Shown here one piece after another: positions 14,761 through 25,857 of a DNA stretch of 64,000 nucleotides. Every line of letters starts with the position of its first letter. Position 1 is the stretch's first letter. This DNA comes from Opisthocomus hoazin (lineage: Eukaryota; Chordata; Aves; Opisthocomiformes; Opisthocomidae), in the NCBI RefSeq assembly GCF_030867145.1, contig NC_134428.1, positions 7,316,001 through 7,380,000 on the forward strand, read 5' to 3'. The position numbers were made by a program, and so were the translations under genes. A model generated the notes under the pieces. The model was not told the origin of the DNA and made no database searches. It worked only from the letters and a program-made list of their open reading frames with translations.

Positions 14761-15183
14761 CTGCTTTGTGAAACTTTTCCATTATCTCTTGACGAACTGA
14801 TTTTTCCAAGTTGAAATAATTGTGGTCTTCATCAGGTTTTCTCAGAAACAGAGGGATGTGCTGAAATACTATCATATGCTTGCATTTATGTTTCTCAGCG
14901 ACAGCCAGTTGCTCATTGAGCCACACATCCTGGGCTTGCTTTAACTCAGGGCATTTGGAAGAGTCGAAGTATAACTGAGAATTCAGCACAATAAAGAAAA
15001 CACCTCCAACCCAAAAGCTGAAGTAGTCATCTCCCCAGTTCTTGCAATAATTGTCTATTGTTTCTCTCGTTGGAGTATTGCCAATATCATGATTCCCGCT
15101 GACAAATACCAATGGGATGTCCTGGTCAGTGTTCTTCAGAACATTCTTTAAATCTTGCTCTTGGTCCTTTCTCCATGGAGTTC
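14761..15183 (-). CDS. CPPED1: CPPED1 coding exon 3 (catalytic core)
   Basis: This 423-bp exon encodes residues ~95-236. The acceptor is TTTTTTTCTGTAG|GAAC. Joining it to exon 2 restores [14 protein letters not shown], which aligns with the human protein. It carries the diagnostic GNHD motif (residues 124-127), [12 protein letters not shown] and the FQHIPLF motif (His203), all metallophosphoesterase metal or active-site elements. The donor, GCAG|GTATTT, is weaker than the other two. The last known motif, a GH-x-H near the C-terminus, belongs to the next exon. That exon was not found in this window, so the gene is incomplete here: about 235 of ~314 residues are present. There are no frameshifts or internal stops. 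Confidence 0.97.
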
Positions 15184-16150
15184 CTACAGAAAAAAACACA
15201 TTTTAGTGTTTATGCTATCTTTTCCCACCCTCATTGTTAGCTTTTATTTGTGGAACTATGCCTAGCAAGAAAGTATGCTGTATTAGACGTCATCATGATA
15301 ATACGCAGGGATCTAGAATGCATCTTCACTTTAATACCGTGTGTCGACTCTACCCTCTCCCTCCCACATCAGGTACTCGGCCATTTCCAGTACCCTGCCT
15401 TAAGCCAGGCTCTGGATGGGAGCCAACAGCTAGCATGGCAGGAAGTGGTAGAACAGTCACAGTTTGCGCCAGAAGCTTTAGCAGGCTGGTCCTCCTCATC
15501 TACAGACTGGTCATGTGGCAGAAAAAAGCAGCGACCTTGGATGGTGTAACAGCTTTACACAAGGGTAAAAACCAGGTCAGCTTCTGGTTTGTGTTTTACG
15601 GCTGTGCAAAGGAATTGCGGTGGGGATTTTTTTCATTACAAGAACTACTTTAACAGCAAAAATATAATTAGTGTCTTGTGGCGACTTGTTCATATGATGA
15701 GTCTGTTGTAATAACGAGCATGGCATTCAGTTCAAAGAATTGTGCATTTTGCTAGTTTTTCCCGCATCTCTGGTTTTATGTTAATAAGCATAGCCAGACA
15801 GTTACTCTTCTGGCTGTCAGAAATTTGTCCTTGTCTAGGAAGGGTTATCTAATTGCTAGATTAATTTACAATCACTGAAAAAAATTTAGACAGGATTTTT
15901 TAAAAAAAGCAATTATTTTACTCTAATGATGACAGAGGTTTTTTTCAGTTTTCTAAAGAGTGATCTTTAATCAGAGGCCACTGATATGTTTATTATTCAT
16001 GAGTTAAATTTAACATTCATAAATTGTATTTTGTCCTGCAATACATAACAAATATCTAACACGGGCCCATTTCCCAAATAACAACTGCATTTTTAAGCCA
16101 AGAAGTTGTAACAGGACTTTTGTAAGAACTCTGAAATCAGATCTGACATA

Positions 16151-16176
16151 GATTTGCATACACGTCTATGCAAATC
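16151..16176. promoter_or_regulatory. Inverted pair of octamer (POU/OCT) motifs
   Basis: GATTTGCATA (16151-16160) and its perfect reverse complement TATGCAAATC (16167-16176) are separated by six bases (CACGTC). Each arm contains the consensus octamer ATTTGCAT/ATGCAAAT bound by POU-domain factors. The site lies in CPPED1 intron 2, about 1 kb upstream of exon 3 on the minus strand. Binding in vivo is an inference. Confidence 0.45.
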
Positions 16177-19100
16177 AACCATCACGTATTTTTAAATTGT
16201 GTTCTATTTTTGTAACTACACATATATATTACACAAAGAAATGTATTAGCAGGGCTCTGGTAATGTAACTATGAGAAAAGATTTTTTTCTCTATGTTTCT
16301 TCAAAATACTTACGATCAATATGCTGATAAACACAAACCCTCAGTAACAATTATTAGTGAAGATTTAAATGCCTTTTCCATACCCTGTCAATATAGGCTA
16401 AAGTACCACCTTATCGCCATCACTAGAATTCTACAGCTTTAGAAAAATACTGAGAAAAAAAAGATATTCGTATTATGTCTAAATGTAAAGACAGATGTGA
16501 GATTTGACATTGTGCATAAAGTCAAAATCTGCAACTCTCTTGCGCTGAACTGCTGTACAGGGTAGAAAGGCATTGTAGCAAAGTCTCTGAGGAACCTGAG
16601 AAACGCTGGGCACACGGTACCCAGTGCAGTCTACCACATGCAGACAGCAGATCAGCGGGGGGTGTCATACCAATGTACCAGGCCCGTGGTCAGGTTAGGC
16701 TGTCCTTCTAGTTATGGAAAATATCCTTATTAATCCTAGAAAAAACAGGGCAGATGACATCTCATGTTACTTGGAGGAGCTGGGTTGTGAAAAACAAAAC
16801 CAAAAATTCAAATAAGCCTGGCACACCTGGTTGTCCATGGGTTAGGGAACTTGGCTGAGGACGCTGCTTTTCTGGCCACTCCCCACCTGCCTATGCAAAG
16901 CATTGGAAATGTCAAGCTATAAATATGAAAATATAAGAGGGAGGGGGGCGGGGAAAAGGCAAGGGGGAAGGCTCTGTAAAGATATATGTAAAACACTTTA
17001 CACCATGTAAATCTTCATGCTATCACTTTGGGAAATTTAGCTAACAGTTTCAGAGTATAAAGACATTTATGCATAACTTACAGCAATAATTTGTAGAATT
17101 ATGTATACCTCTTCCCAGTGGTGAAATTCAAGCTCTAGAGACTAACACTTAGATTAGATTTGTCGACAGCAGGGCACTGGTTCCCTCATTTAATGCGATA
17201 TTATTTCTATAGCAACAGAGAGACATATTCAGTGGTTTGTTGCAGAAAACAGATTGCTCAAAATGGAAAACAAGGTCTCTGCCCAAAGAGTCTAGGAAAT
17301 CACGCTAAGTAAAGATTATTTTAGAACAATTGTGTCGTGGCTTGCCCTTTTCTTGGTAGAAGGTCAAAACAACTTCAAAAGAAGAGAAACACGTGGCGAT
17401 GAAGGTGGGAAAAGGCAGAGCTCCTTGGGAGCAGTGTGGGAGAGGAAGGCTAGGAGGGGCACACTCACCGGGAGCTGCGCGGCAGCCGCACCACTGCTCC
17501 GTGCCCCTCTGCCCCGAATCTGCCACTGGGGCAAGTAAGGGCAAAGGAGAGGCGACAGAGCAGGGACAAAGAGAAGGTGGAAGCCACTAGAAAACTACAG
17601 CGGTTGCTGCCACAACGTAAAAACTATCCCCTTTATCAGGCACAGAGCTAGCTACGGTATTTAATTATTCCAATTATTATGAAGAATATTTTTATTTGAT
17701 GACATGTACTTCTTTAGCTTAGACAGAGGTTTGTTGTAGGTGAATAGGGAGAGAACAGAATGCCAAGAGACAACGCAAAAAAATAGTTCGGAAAGTGTCA
17801 GGGTGATGTACCTGAAATTAATTCCTGTTCTGTTTATCCTTGCATCACATGCAGTGACATTTTTAAATCCCAGGCTACAATATTCTGTCTTTATGTTAGG
17901 TTCTGTAAATACAGTCTTGCCCTGAGATAAATGACTTCACAAATTAACAGCCCGTAAAGGGCAGTTTGCCATTTATGCGAAACGTGAAAGTGAGAACTGT
18001 TGCTAGTGTCATTGCCTACAATTTTCTGCTGCTTCCCAGTCTATCATTTTTGAAAGCTGAGTGATGCGAACGGGAGCATAAAGGTGCCAACTCAGTGTCT
18101 CTGTTGCAGTCCGTCTTTCGGTTGTATGTTGTATCACTCTCTGCCTAAACACTCCCAATAGTCTTTCCTGCGTTGCTTAAGGAGCCAAGACAACCTGCCT
18201 TTCCTCACTGAAAGAAAGATTTCACGAAGAAAGTACTTTTAAAGCATTTTTGCTGAAGCTGGCTTCAGTCAGCAGTAGTATTCACAGATTATTCTAATAG
18301 CCAAGGAAATAATCCTCTAGCTGCTACTCCACAGTTAAAGAGTTCACTTTGGTACTCCACAGAACAGAGCACCTCTGTACAAAGCGCTGGGTGGGGTTTG
18401 CCAGGGCACTAACTGTAAGAACAACCTGAAGCACCGTTTACCCCAACCCGTATCTTTGCAATGCATGCTGGTGGCAATTTTTGTATCCGAGGCCACTCTT
18501 CACTTACAGTGACCTCCACCAACATGGTAACTTTCTCCCCAAAAGCATTCCCAATGAAAAATTAGCAGTCGATTGACATCAGACCCATTTTTCTACTGAT
18601 ACAAATTGGGAGTGGGAAAGGGGAAGGTTACAGCGGTGTTTTGAAGCAGTACCCCCAGGCATTCCCATGTTGGTGCTGCATGAACTCCAAGCAGGCCCCG
18701 CCGAGGCAGGAGAAGCCTGCTGGCCCCTGTGAGGGTACACAGAGTGGTGGAGATGGCAGGGGCATGGGCCTGGACCTCCAATTCATGTCACTTTCCAAGA
18801 GAGGGAAGTTCTAGTGAAGCAATCAGACTTTTTTAACGATCAAAGCTATCAGTCACAAATTCACAGAGAAAAAGCCCATCGGAGGTGAGCTACTCAAAGG
18901 TCGACTACTCAATACTCCGTGATGATGGTGCATTTCAGAGGATGTCCTACCCTGCAAACACCTTCTGAGAGGTCGCTGTTGGGGACGTGGCTGGCCCAAG
19001 TTGGCTCAGCTGCAGGGCAGGACCACTGCAGCTCAACCATGACCCCGCCGCTGCCGCCGCTGCTCAACCTCTGTCTGGGGTGGGTCTTCTCCAGCGCCAG

Positions 19101-19349
19101 AGTAGCACCTCTTGGGTACCTGCCCTGCTTGGCACAGACAGTACTGGTCATGGCTGGCTACAGGCACAAAACCCATGGACCTACCATCTGACTAAAAGTT
19201 TGGCAAGGGGGTGCCCTAGCTGAGCCCCAGCGCATGTTTACATCCCCACTGATGATTTGCACTGCTAGGGTGTTCTCCCACTCTGCAGCATCTTCGCTTG
19301 GCTTTGGCCCAGCACTGGCACTTTTAGGATGAAGCTACCCAAGATGTTC

Positions 19350-19954
19350 ATTTTCCTCCCAGTAGCTGCCGTGGTTTGGATTCAGTACCAGAAGAATGTT
19401 GGTAGCACTGACGTTTTCAGTCGTTGCTGTGAAATCCAGAGCTTTTTCCAGCCTCCCGTGCTCAGCAGATGGGCAGGTGTGCAGGGGCTGGGGGGGGCAC
19501 AGCCAGGCAGCGACCCAAGCTGGGCAATGGAAACGTTCCGTACCACGGATGGCGTGCTCCATTTAGGAATGGGGGCTGGATGGGAGGCAGGGGTCCTCTT
19601 TTCCACGAGTTTCAACAATCCTCTTTTTTTGCGGGAGTTTGAACTTTTCCCTGAGCTTGGACTTTTTCGGGGAATTTCCGTGATATTCAGAAGTTCCAGG
19701 TTCCACAATTGCTGCTCAGGGACTGGCTACACAGCTGGTCATTGGGCAGCGAGAAAAATTGTATTGTGTGTAGCTTGTTTTGCATATTAATTACTGTCAT
19801 TAGTATTTCCTTTGCTGTGTTATTAAACTGTCTATCTCAACCCACGAGATTCCCGTTTGTCCATCTCTCCTCCCCATCCCACTGAGGGGGAAGGGAGGGG
19901 TGAGCAAGCGGCTGTCTGGTGCTTGGCTGCTGGCTGCCAGATTAAACCACGACA
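19350..19954 (+). mobile_element. Avian ERVL-type LTR
   Basis: The right part matches the common avian ERVL-type LTR as I remember it: the GCTGCTCAGGGACTGGCT segment, the GCGAGAAAAATTGTATTGTG segment, a poly(A) signal ATTAAA (19822-19827) followed by CTGTCTATCTCAACCCACGA, and the terminal TTAAACCACGACA ending at 19954. The left part also resembles the 5' half of that LTR (GAAGAATGTTGGTAGCACTG and the GGGCACAGCCAGGCAGCGA segment). The exact left end is uncertain. The orientation is antisense to CPPED1. No gag, pol or env remnant was recognised next to it, so it may be a solo LTR. Confidence 0.75.
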
Positions 19955-22900
19955 GTGTCTCAAACTTTGACGAGTTGCAAACACATCATTTTTAAAGGAA
20001 AGCACACATTTTCAGTTTGAAAAAGGAGAAAGTTAAAAAGAAAATTGTTTAACTGGGAGCTTTTATGTGAGAAACACTCTTCAAAAGCCCTGATATGACA
20101 ACTGCAATCTGCCTAACATTTAACCCAAGAGACTGATTATCAAAGAACAGGTGAGAGCTAAATTGTAGATTAAAATACTATACAAAATATCAAATAGAAA
20201 TAGTAACTAAATCTGATAAAAGCAAAATAAAAATGTCAAAACACCACCAATGAAAATGGAATTTATAAAAACATTGGGCCCATTCTTCTGTAATATATGA
20301 TGACATGAGGAGAATTACTCTGACATCAAAAGACAAGTGATTGTTCTTGGAGGCAATCCCATGATTGTTATAAACAAACAAAAGACAGATCTGTGTATTT
20401 TCCTGGGCCTCAGAGTACATCACAACTGCTCAAAGAGTCTAACTATTTTGGGCATTTTCCTGTTCTTAAGATGCTTGTCCTTTTTTCGGTTTTCATGACT
20501 GTCTGCAGTCACTCTGCTCCTTCGGCGTGCCACTTCGAGGACGTTCCCTCGTAGTGTCCCCTAAGCTTCCAGCGAAGAGCAGAGGGGAGTCCAAGGCTAC
20601 GCTCCGAGCACGCTCCTTTGGTAGCACCTCCACCGACACAAGTCACTGCACTTCTCCCCTCCCGTTCAAAACAGGACCACCTTTCACCTCTGCTGTCCTT
20701 CTGGGTACCTGGCTGCTGACTCTGGCTGAGCAGGGCTACCGCCGCGCTCCTGCCTCATCCCCCTTGGCACCGCCCAGCCGACCCCCTCCCCGCGACAGCC
20801 CCGCTGCTGCGTCTCTTGCATAGGAGGCAGGCCCAAAGCCAACGGCAGCATCCAGATCACGCTCTGTCTTCTGGGCTCCTGCTGCAATTACACCTTTACC
20901 GCACCTGAAGTTTATGCGCTACCATAAATAAAAGTTTAACAGCTCTAATCTTGTCACATCTCAGATACTGAGACACAGTTCTCTCTGAACAGGATTCCTT
21001 AGTTCGGCTGTGGACTGGACTAGAGGTTATGGTCTAAAATACAAGTAAGTATATACCTGCTGAAGATTAAGTATTTGCTCCTGATGGCCCCACGGTTTCT
21101 CAGCAGTATGAGACTGCAATGGATTGTCGAACACGCACGGAGAATCTCTGGTGCTTCCCTCCTCTCGGGCTGATTAGAGCAAATCAAATCTCACACTAAG
21201 CAGTCTGGAGGCTGTGAACGTGCCGTTAGGCTGTACTAGAATCAGATCATTAATATAAAATGTTTATTTATGCAGCCATAGTGACATTTTTTGAAGTAGG
21301 TATTATTGGATGTTTGACAAGTAATGTGGCCACTTACCCAAATTCTTAGACATTATTAACATCAGTGTAAGAATTTGGAGAAGAAAATAGCCAAGAATCT
21401 TTTTGGTTTGGGATCCATCCGACCAAGCATATCAAAGATTTTGATAGGTTGCAACAGCAAAAGAAACAGATGCAGTGAGTTTATTTTGATTAAGCTACCT
21501 CCCTGTCAGGAAATTAGGGCACACAAACACTGCTCCTGTTATTTCAGGTGACAGTACAAAAAAAGCCCCATTGATCAGCCAGCGACATATTTATAGAAAA
21601 GCTACCTTGTATTCAGCAAATAGAATTTTCACCTATCGCCTGATTCCGTATAAACATTTTGAATCCACTGCTTCTACCTTGCCCTTACAAAGCCTACCCG
21701 TGCCTCTTCTACTTCGTGCTCGATTAGAAGTCTCCACTGACAAAGACTGAGGAACTGGGATTTAGCTGACGGTTCTGCTGAAGCCACAGGCGACCGCAGA
21801 ATGCAGCTGCCTCTCCCCCAGCTGCGCCGGGCTGAGGGTAGCTACACAAACCACACCGAACCGGGCAGCCAGTTCTGATGGCCAACAAGAGCAAACACAG
21901 TAAAGGTGACACACTTCCACTCATTTTTAAAGCTGGGCCCATATTTTAAGCCACCATTTTACACCCTGCTCATACACTTGTTATATGGACAAATCAAAAA
22001 CCAGCATGCATGCTCTTGCCTTCTAGATGAGAAAGGGAAGTTTTAAAGAACTGCTACAATTTCAGTTAAAATTAAAATTTTACAAAATATCTCCTTATAC
22101 ACACGCTTCCCTTAAGGAACAGCAGAGCAGCTCAATTTTATCTGGCAAGTTTTTTAAAAAAATTAATGTTCCTTTGTTTTAGCAAAGTGGGTTATTTAAT
22201 GGTAGTTTAAAAGCAAGAATAAAAGCAGTTCACAGCCAGATTTACTGCGGTAAAATCACTTCTTGAGGAGGACATTAAGATTATCAGGCATCTTTTTTCC
22301 TTTGTAGAATGCCTCACTAATTCGCTGTATATACCATTAAGAACTTGAATGGGACCTGACATTTCTCTGTAATTTATTCAGTTCACAAATGTATAAATGG
22401 CAGCTTGTGCATCTGCATGCAGGTTTCAGCACTACACTCGTATCACATCTTGTGTGCAAAACCCACCAGCAGCAAATCTCCAAATCTCCCAACAACTCAG
22501 TGACTGAAAGGTGAACAAGCTAGTTTGCATCTGGTGTAATACAGTACACGTACAGCAGCCTGCCTCCGAGAAAGGACATCGGGCTGAATCGACTGCAGAA
22601 CAACTGTGAATTCACAAGCTTGTACATTGAACTTCTGCGACGTATTCCCTAAGAAGCACATAAACACGCAACTGACTGTGGACTTTATCACATGCAATAA
22701 AAGTTGTGAAACTCGGTATGATCTCAGCGTTCCTCTTCAGTGGGTCCAGCACTGCCAGACAGGCGGGCCTTCCTAGGAGGCACCGACTGCAGCTCTTACC
22801 GAAACCAAGGATTCACTGACCTGTCCTGGCCAAGCCCGAGACTCTGTTTTAAGTAAGGGAATTCAGAACATTCTCAACAGGCTTTGACATTTTCTGTGGT

Positions 22901-23643
22901 GCGTGCTTTCCCCTTGATTTGGAACGCTAAACAAGTTGAAGAGTTTCCTTAGAGGTACCCTGGAAGGCAGGTGTTTGTAACTATACGCCGCAGCCTATGC
23001 TTTACCATTTGGTATCTATAAACACTGCACTTCTGGAGGAAGTCGTATCAATGCACTGAATATTTAACAAAAACAAGAGACAGAAATATTGTGGACTGCA
23101 GCAGTTGCACATCAAATTTGGGCACGGGGGAGAGGCCCCAGATAATCCAGTTAGCAACGCTCTCAGAAGAGAAGACGCCTTCAAACACTACAGTGATTAT
23201 AAACAGAAATGAAGCCATACTGCAGTCTCGGCACCAGAACCATCAGCTCCGATGTTCCTCAGCTCTGCAGCCGTCTATTCTGAACGTGAATAACTTCACT
23301 CTCCACCGCGTACGTGTCGGAGCCTGTAAGAAGTACCGACTGTATAAAAGCCAGTGCGCCCAGCTCATCTTGTATCCTGATCATCAAACTGTCAAGCAGA
23401 AGCCAAACAGAGAAGTGATGATTTGAAAATCATGTCCCTTAATTGCTGCCTAGATATGAACTCACAATCCCAATATTTGGCAGCTGCTTTTACAAATCTC
23501 GGTGCATATCATCGCCCGTATTACTGTATGAAAAGCCACTGTTCTCACAGCGGTTTTGTGACCGTGATGGTTCCCTCCCAAATTCTTGACCTTGTCTTTC
23601 CACAGGATACCAGACTTTCTAGGCGGTCTGTACCTTGTCACCC

Positions 23644-23674
23644 CTTGAGCACCCCATGCAACACGGTGCTCAAG
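23644..23674. repeat. Inverted repeat (10-bp arms, 11-bp loop)
   Basis: CTTGAGCACC and GGTGCTCAAG are perfect reverse complements around an 11-bp spacer. They lie in a GC-rich patch of CPPED1 intron 2. Confidence 0.85.
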
Positions 23675-25676
23675 AGCACTGCTCTCCCAGCTGCTTGGCT
23701 GCTTTCCCCGTTAGGCTCAGAGCAGTCTTTTCCCAGCTCTCAAGGCCACGCTGCCTCGACGACCAGTAACAGACCATAAATGAACCCCTGACAGTCGGGG
23801 ACCTCTGTTTGCAGCCTGTCCCTCTGCTGTCAAGGCTGTTCCCGTCCCCCCGTGTTCATGGGAACCACGTGTACCTGGCCCCAGCTCTGCTCACGCGGCA
23901 GGTCCCTGTGACGAGCTGCTGAGAAGCACGACGGGCCAGCCGGTGGCATTGCAAAGCCCACCCGAAGCACCGCAGTGCAGGGCCGTGGCCGGCAGGCAGC
24001 AACGGCAATGCTCGTCTGACCGTGCTCCTGGGCCACAGCCACCTTCACCCCTGCATGTGACCGCCCTGCCATCTCCCAGGATAATTAAAATCCTCCTTAA
24101 AAAACTGGTAGGCCTTGAGCGACGGGAAAGTATGAAACGGCATTCCCAAAGGATCAGGAGTTCACCACGGGTTTAACTGGATACTGGCCAACTTACACCT
24201 GTAACTGGCTGCAATGCACCTATGGAACAGACTGCGGGAAGCCGTACCTATAGGTACCATCTCTCTGCAGAAGATCGCTGCGCATCACTGTTCGCCTTCT
24301 CCATCAAGATCAGCAGACAGTTGTTCCCTCCTGTTGAGTCCCCAGTTATATTACAAATATAAGACTATGTATCTTCTGTGTTGCCTGGGCATATGGATCT
24401 CTGGTGGATTAAACAGCAGTTGTTGCTACAATGCTATGCTTCTTAGCACATTTAAATTTTACAGACAGATATGGAAAAAAAATATGTAGCTGCCTCAATG
24501 CAGTTTAGACATTCAGACTCCAGCAACCTCCTTTAGCCGCAGCCTCACCCTGTCCAGCTCCACAGGTGTGTCCCTGCTTTCTGTCTGGGAGTTCTTATGG
24601 CACTTTTTGTTGTGCTCATAGCCCGAAACATACATTAGACAGCACGGTAAAACCATGAAAATATGTAACAGACACAACCCTACGGCTCAACAGAGAGCAA
24701 GAGACAGACAGCAAGAACACCCACGAGCGGTAAAGAAAACTTGATCAAATACGACTGCAGCTCCGTAAAGCTGATTGTCCCTCTTGTCAATGGAACAAGT
24801 GAAAACATCCGATTGTCTCCTTTATAAAAGTATGCACATTTTATCATGCTTTACGGTACCAATATTCTGACCATCTCCATGGTGTTACCCTACTAGAGAG
24901 AACCATCCAGGCTTTGGTTAACACTGGCGGGTTAAACAAGAACTGTCCAACTATCCAAAAAGTCAGACAAAATTAAGTTGAGAAGCCAGGTCTACCCAGT
25001 AATAGCCTCTGTAGACACATAATTTTAAACACTGTACAACTTGTTTCGTTAGAGCACAGTTAAATTTTTTATACTAGACTAGCTGATAACATCCCCCTGC
25101 ACGCAACCCCATGCAATGTCATGGTTGGTAACAATCTCCGGCGTTCTCTCCAACCACCTTCTGTTAATTAAGGTGTAACTATTTTGGGGGGGTGGGGGAT
25201 CAATCTATGCCATTTTTACTGCAGTGTAACATACTCATAATACTTAAAAGATTTGAAATGTATTTCTGCATATAAGTAAATGGAAGAACACATGCAAAAG
25301 CATGCCATACATACTGGCACATGAAGACAGGGACAATGCCCATTCTCTGAGGCAGACAACTATTAAATGTATATGGCAAACCTGTCTAATGTTAAGGAAA
25401 CATTTTTAATGATAGAATACAAGATGTTAGTGAGACCTTGTCTTTAGCCTGGATACAAAATTCATATTGCAATCTTACACAGTCTACAAAGCTACTGTCC
25501 TTCCTCACAGATCGCTTTACTACAGCACTGCAACCCCCTGAAATAATATCCGAGTATCCTGGAAAAGCCACAAATATTCCCAGTGTTCTGGGACAGAAGG
25601 AAAAGCCCCTGTAAGAACAGCGTCTATCAGCCAGATATGACGCCTTAAATGAAGTTTATTCTTTTCTGTGCAACAG

Positions 25677-25857
25677 CCCCCTGGAGCCAGGTGTCCCCAC
25701 CGAGGGCCACTGCTGAGGTCTGGAACGGCACAAAGCAGCTCCAGCTGGACGCAGCAACAGGAAAACATCGCCTTGCAGCTTCCCCCCCTCCCTCCCCACA
25801 GCCTCTGCTGCAGAGGAGGGGGGACGCAGCACAAGTCATTCAAGAGAGCTGGGAAAG
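25677..25857 (+). other. Candidate exon, plus strand, inside CPPED1 intron 2
   Basis: A 181-bp GC-rich block is bounded by a plausible acceptor (TTCTTTTCTGTGCAACAG) and a strong donor (GGAAAG|GTAAGT). Two frames are open across it, but the encoded sequence is low-complexity (rich in Pro, Ser and Gln) and matches nothing I know. It would be antisense to CPPED1. It may be a lncRNA exon or chance. Confidence 0.2.

Noticed and set aside
18919..19191. Overlapping open frames on both strands at 18.9-19.2 kb
   Set aside because: Short, mutually overlapping and without retroviral or other motifs, in GC-rich DNA next to an LTR.
20527..20823. 98-codon plus-strand open frame in a GC-rich intron patch
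   Set aside because: It starts at GTG, is rich in Pro, Ser and Ala, and has no recognised domain; composition explains it.
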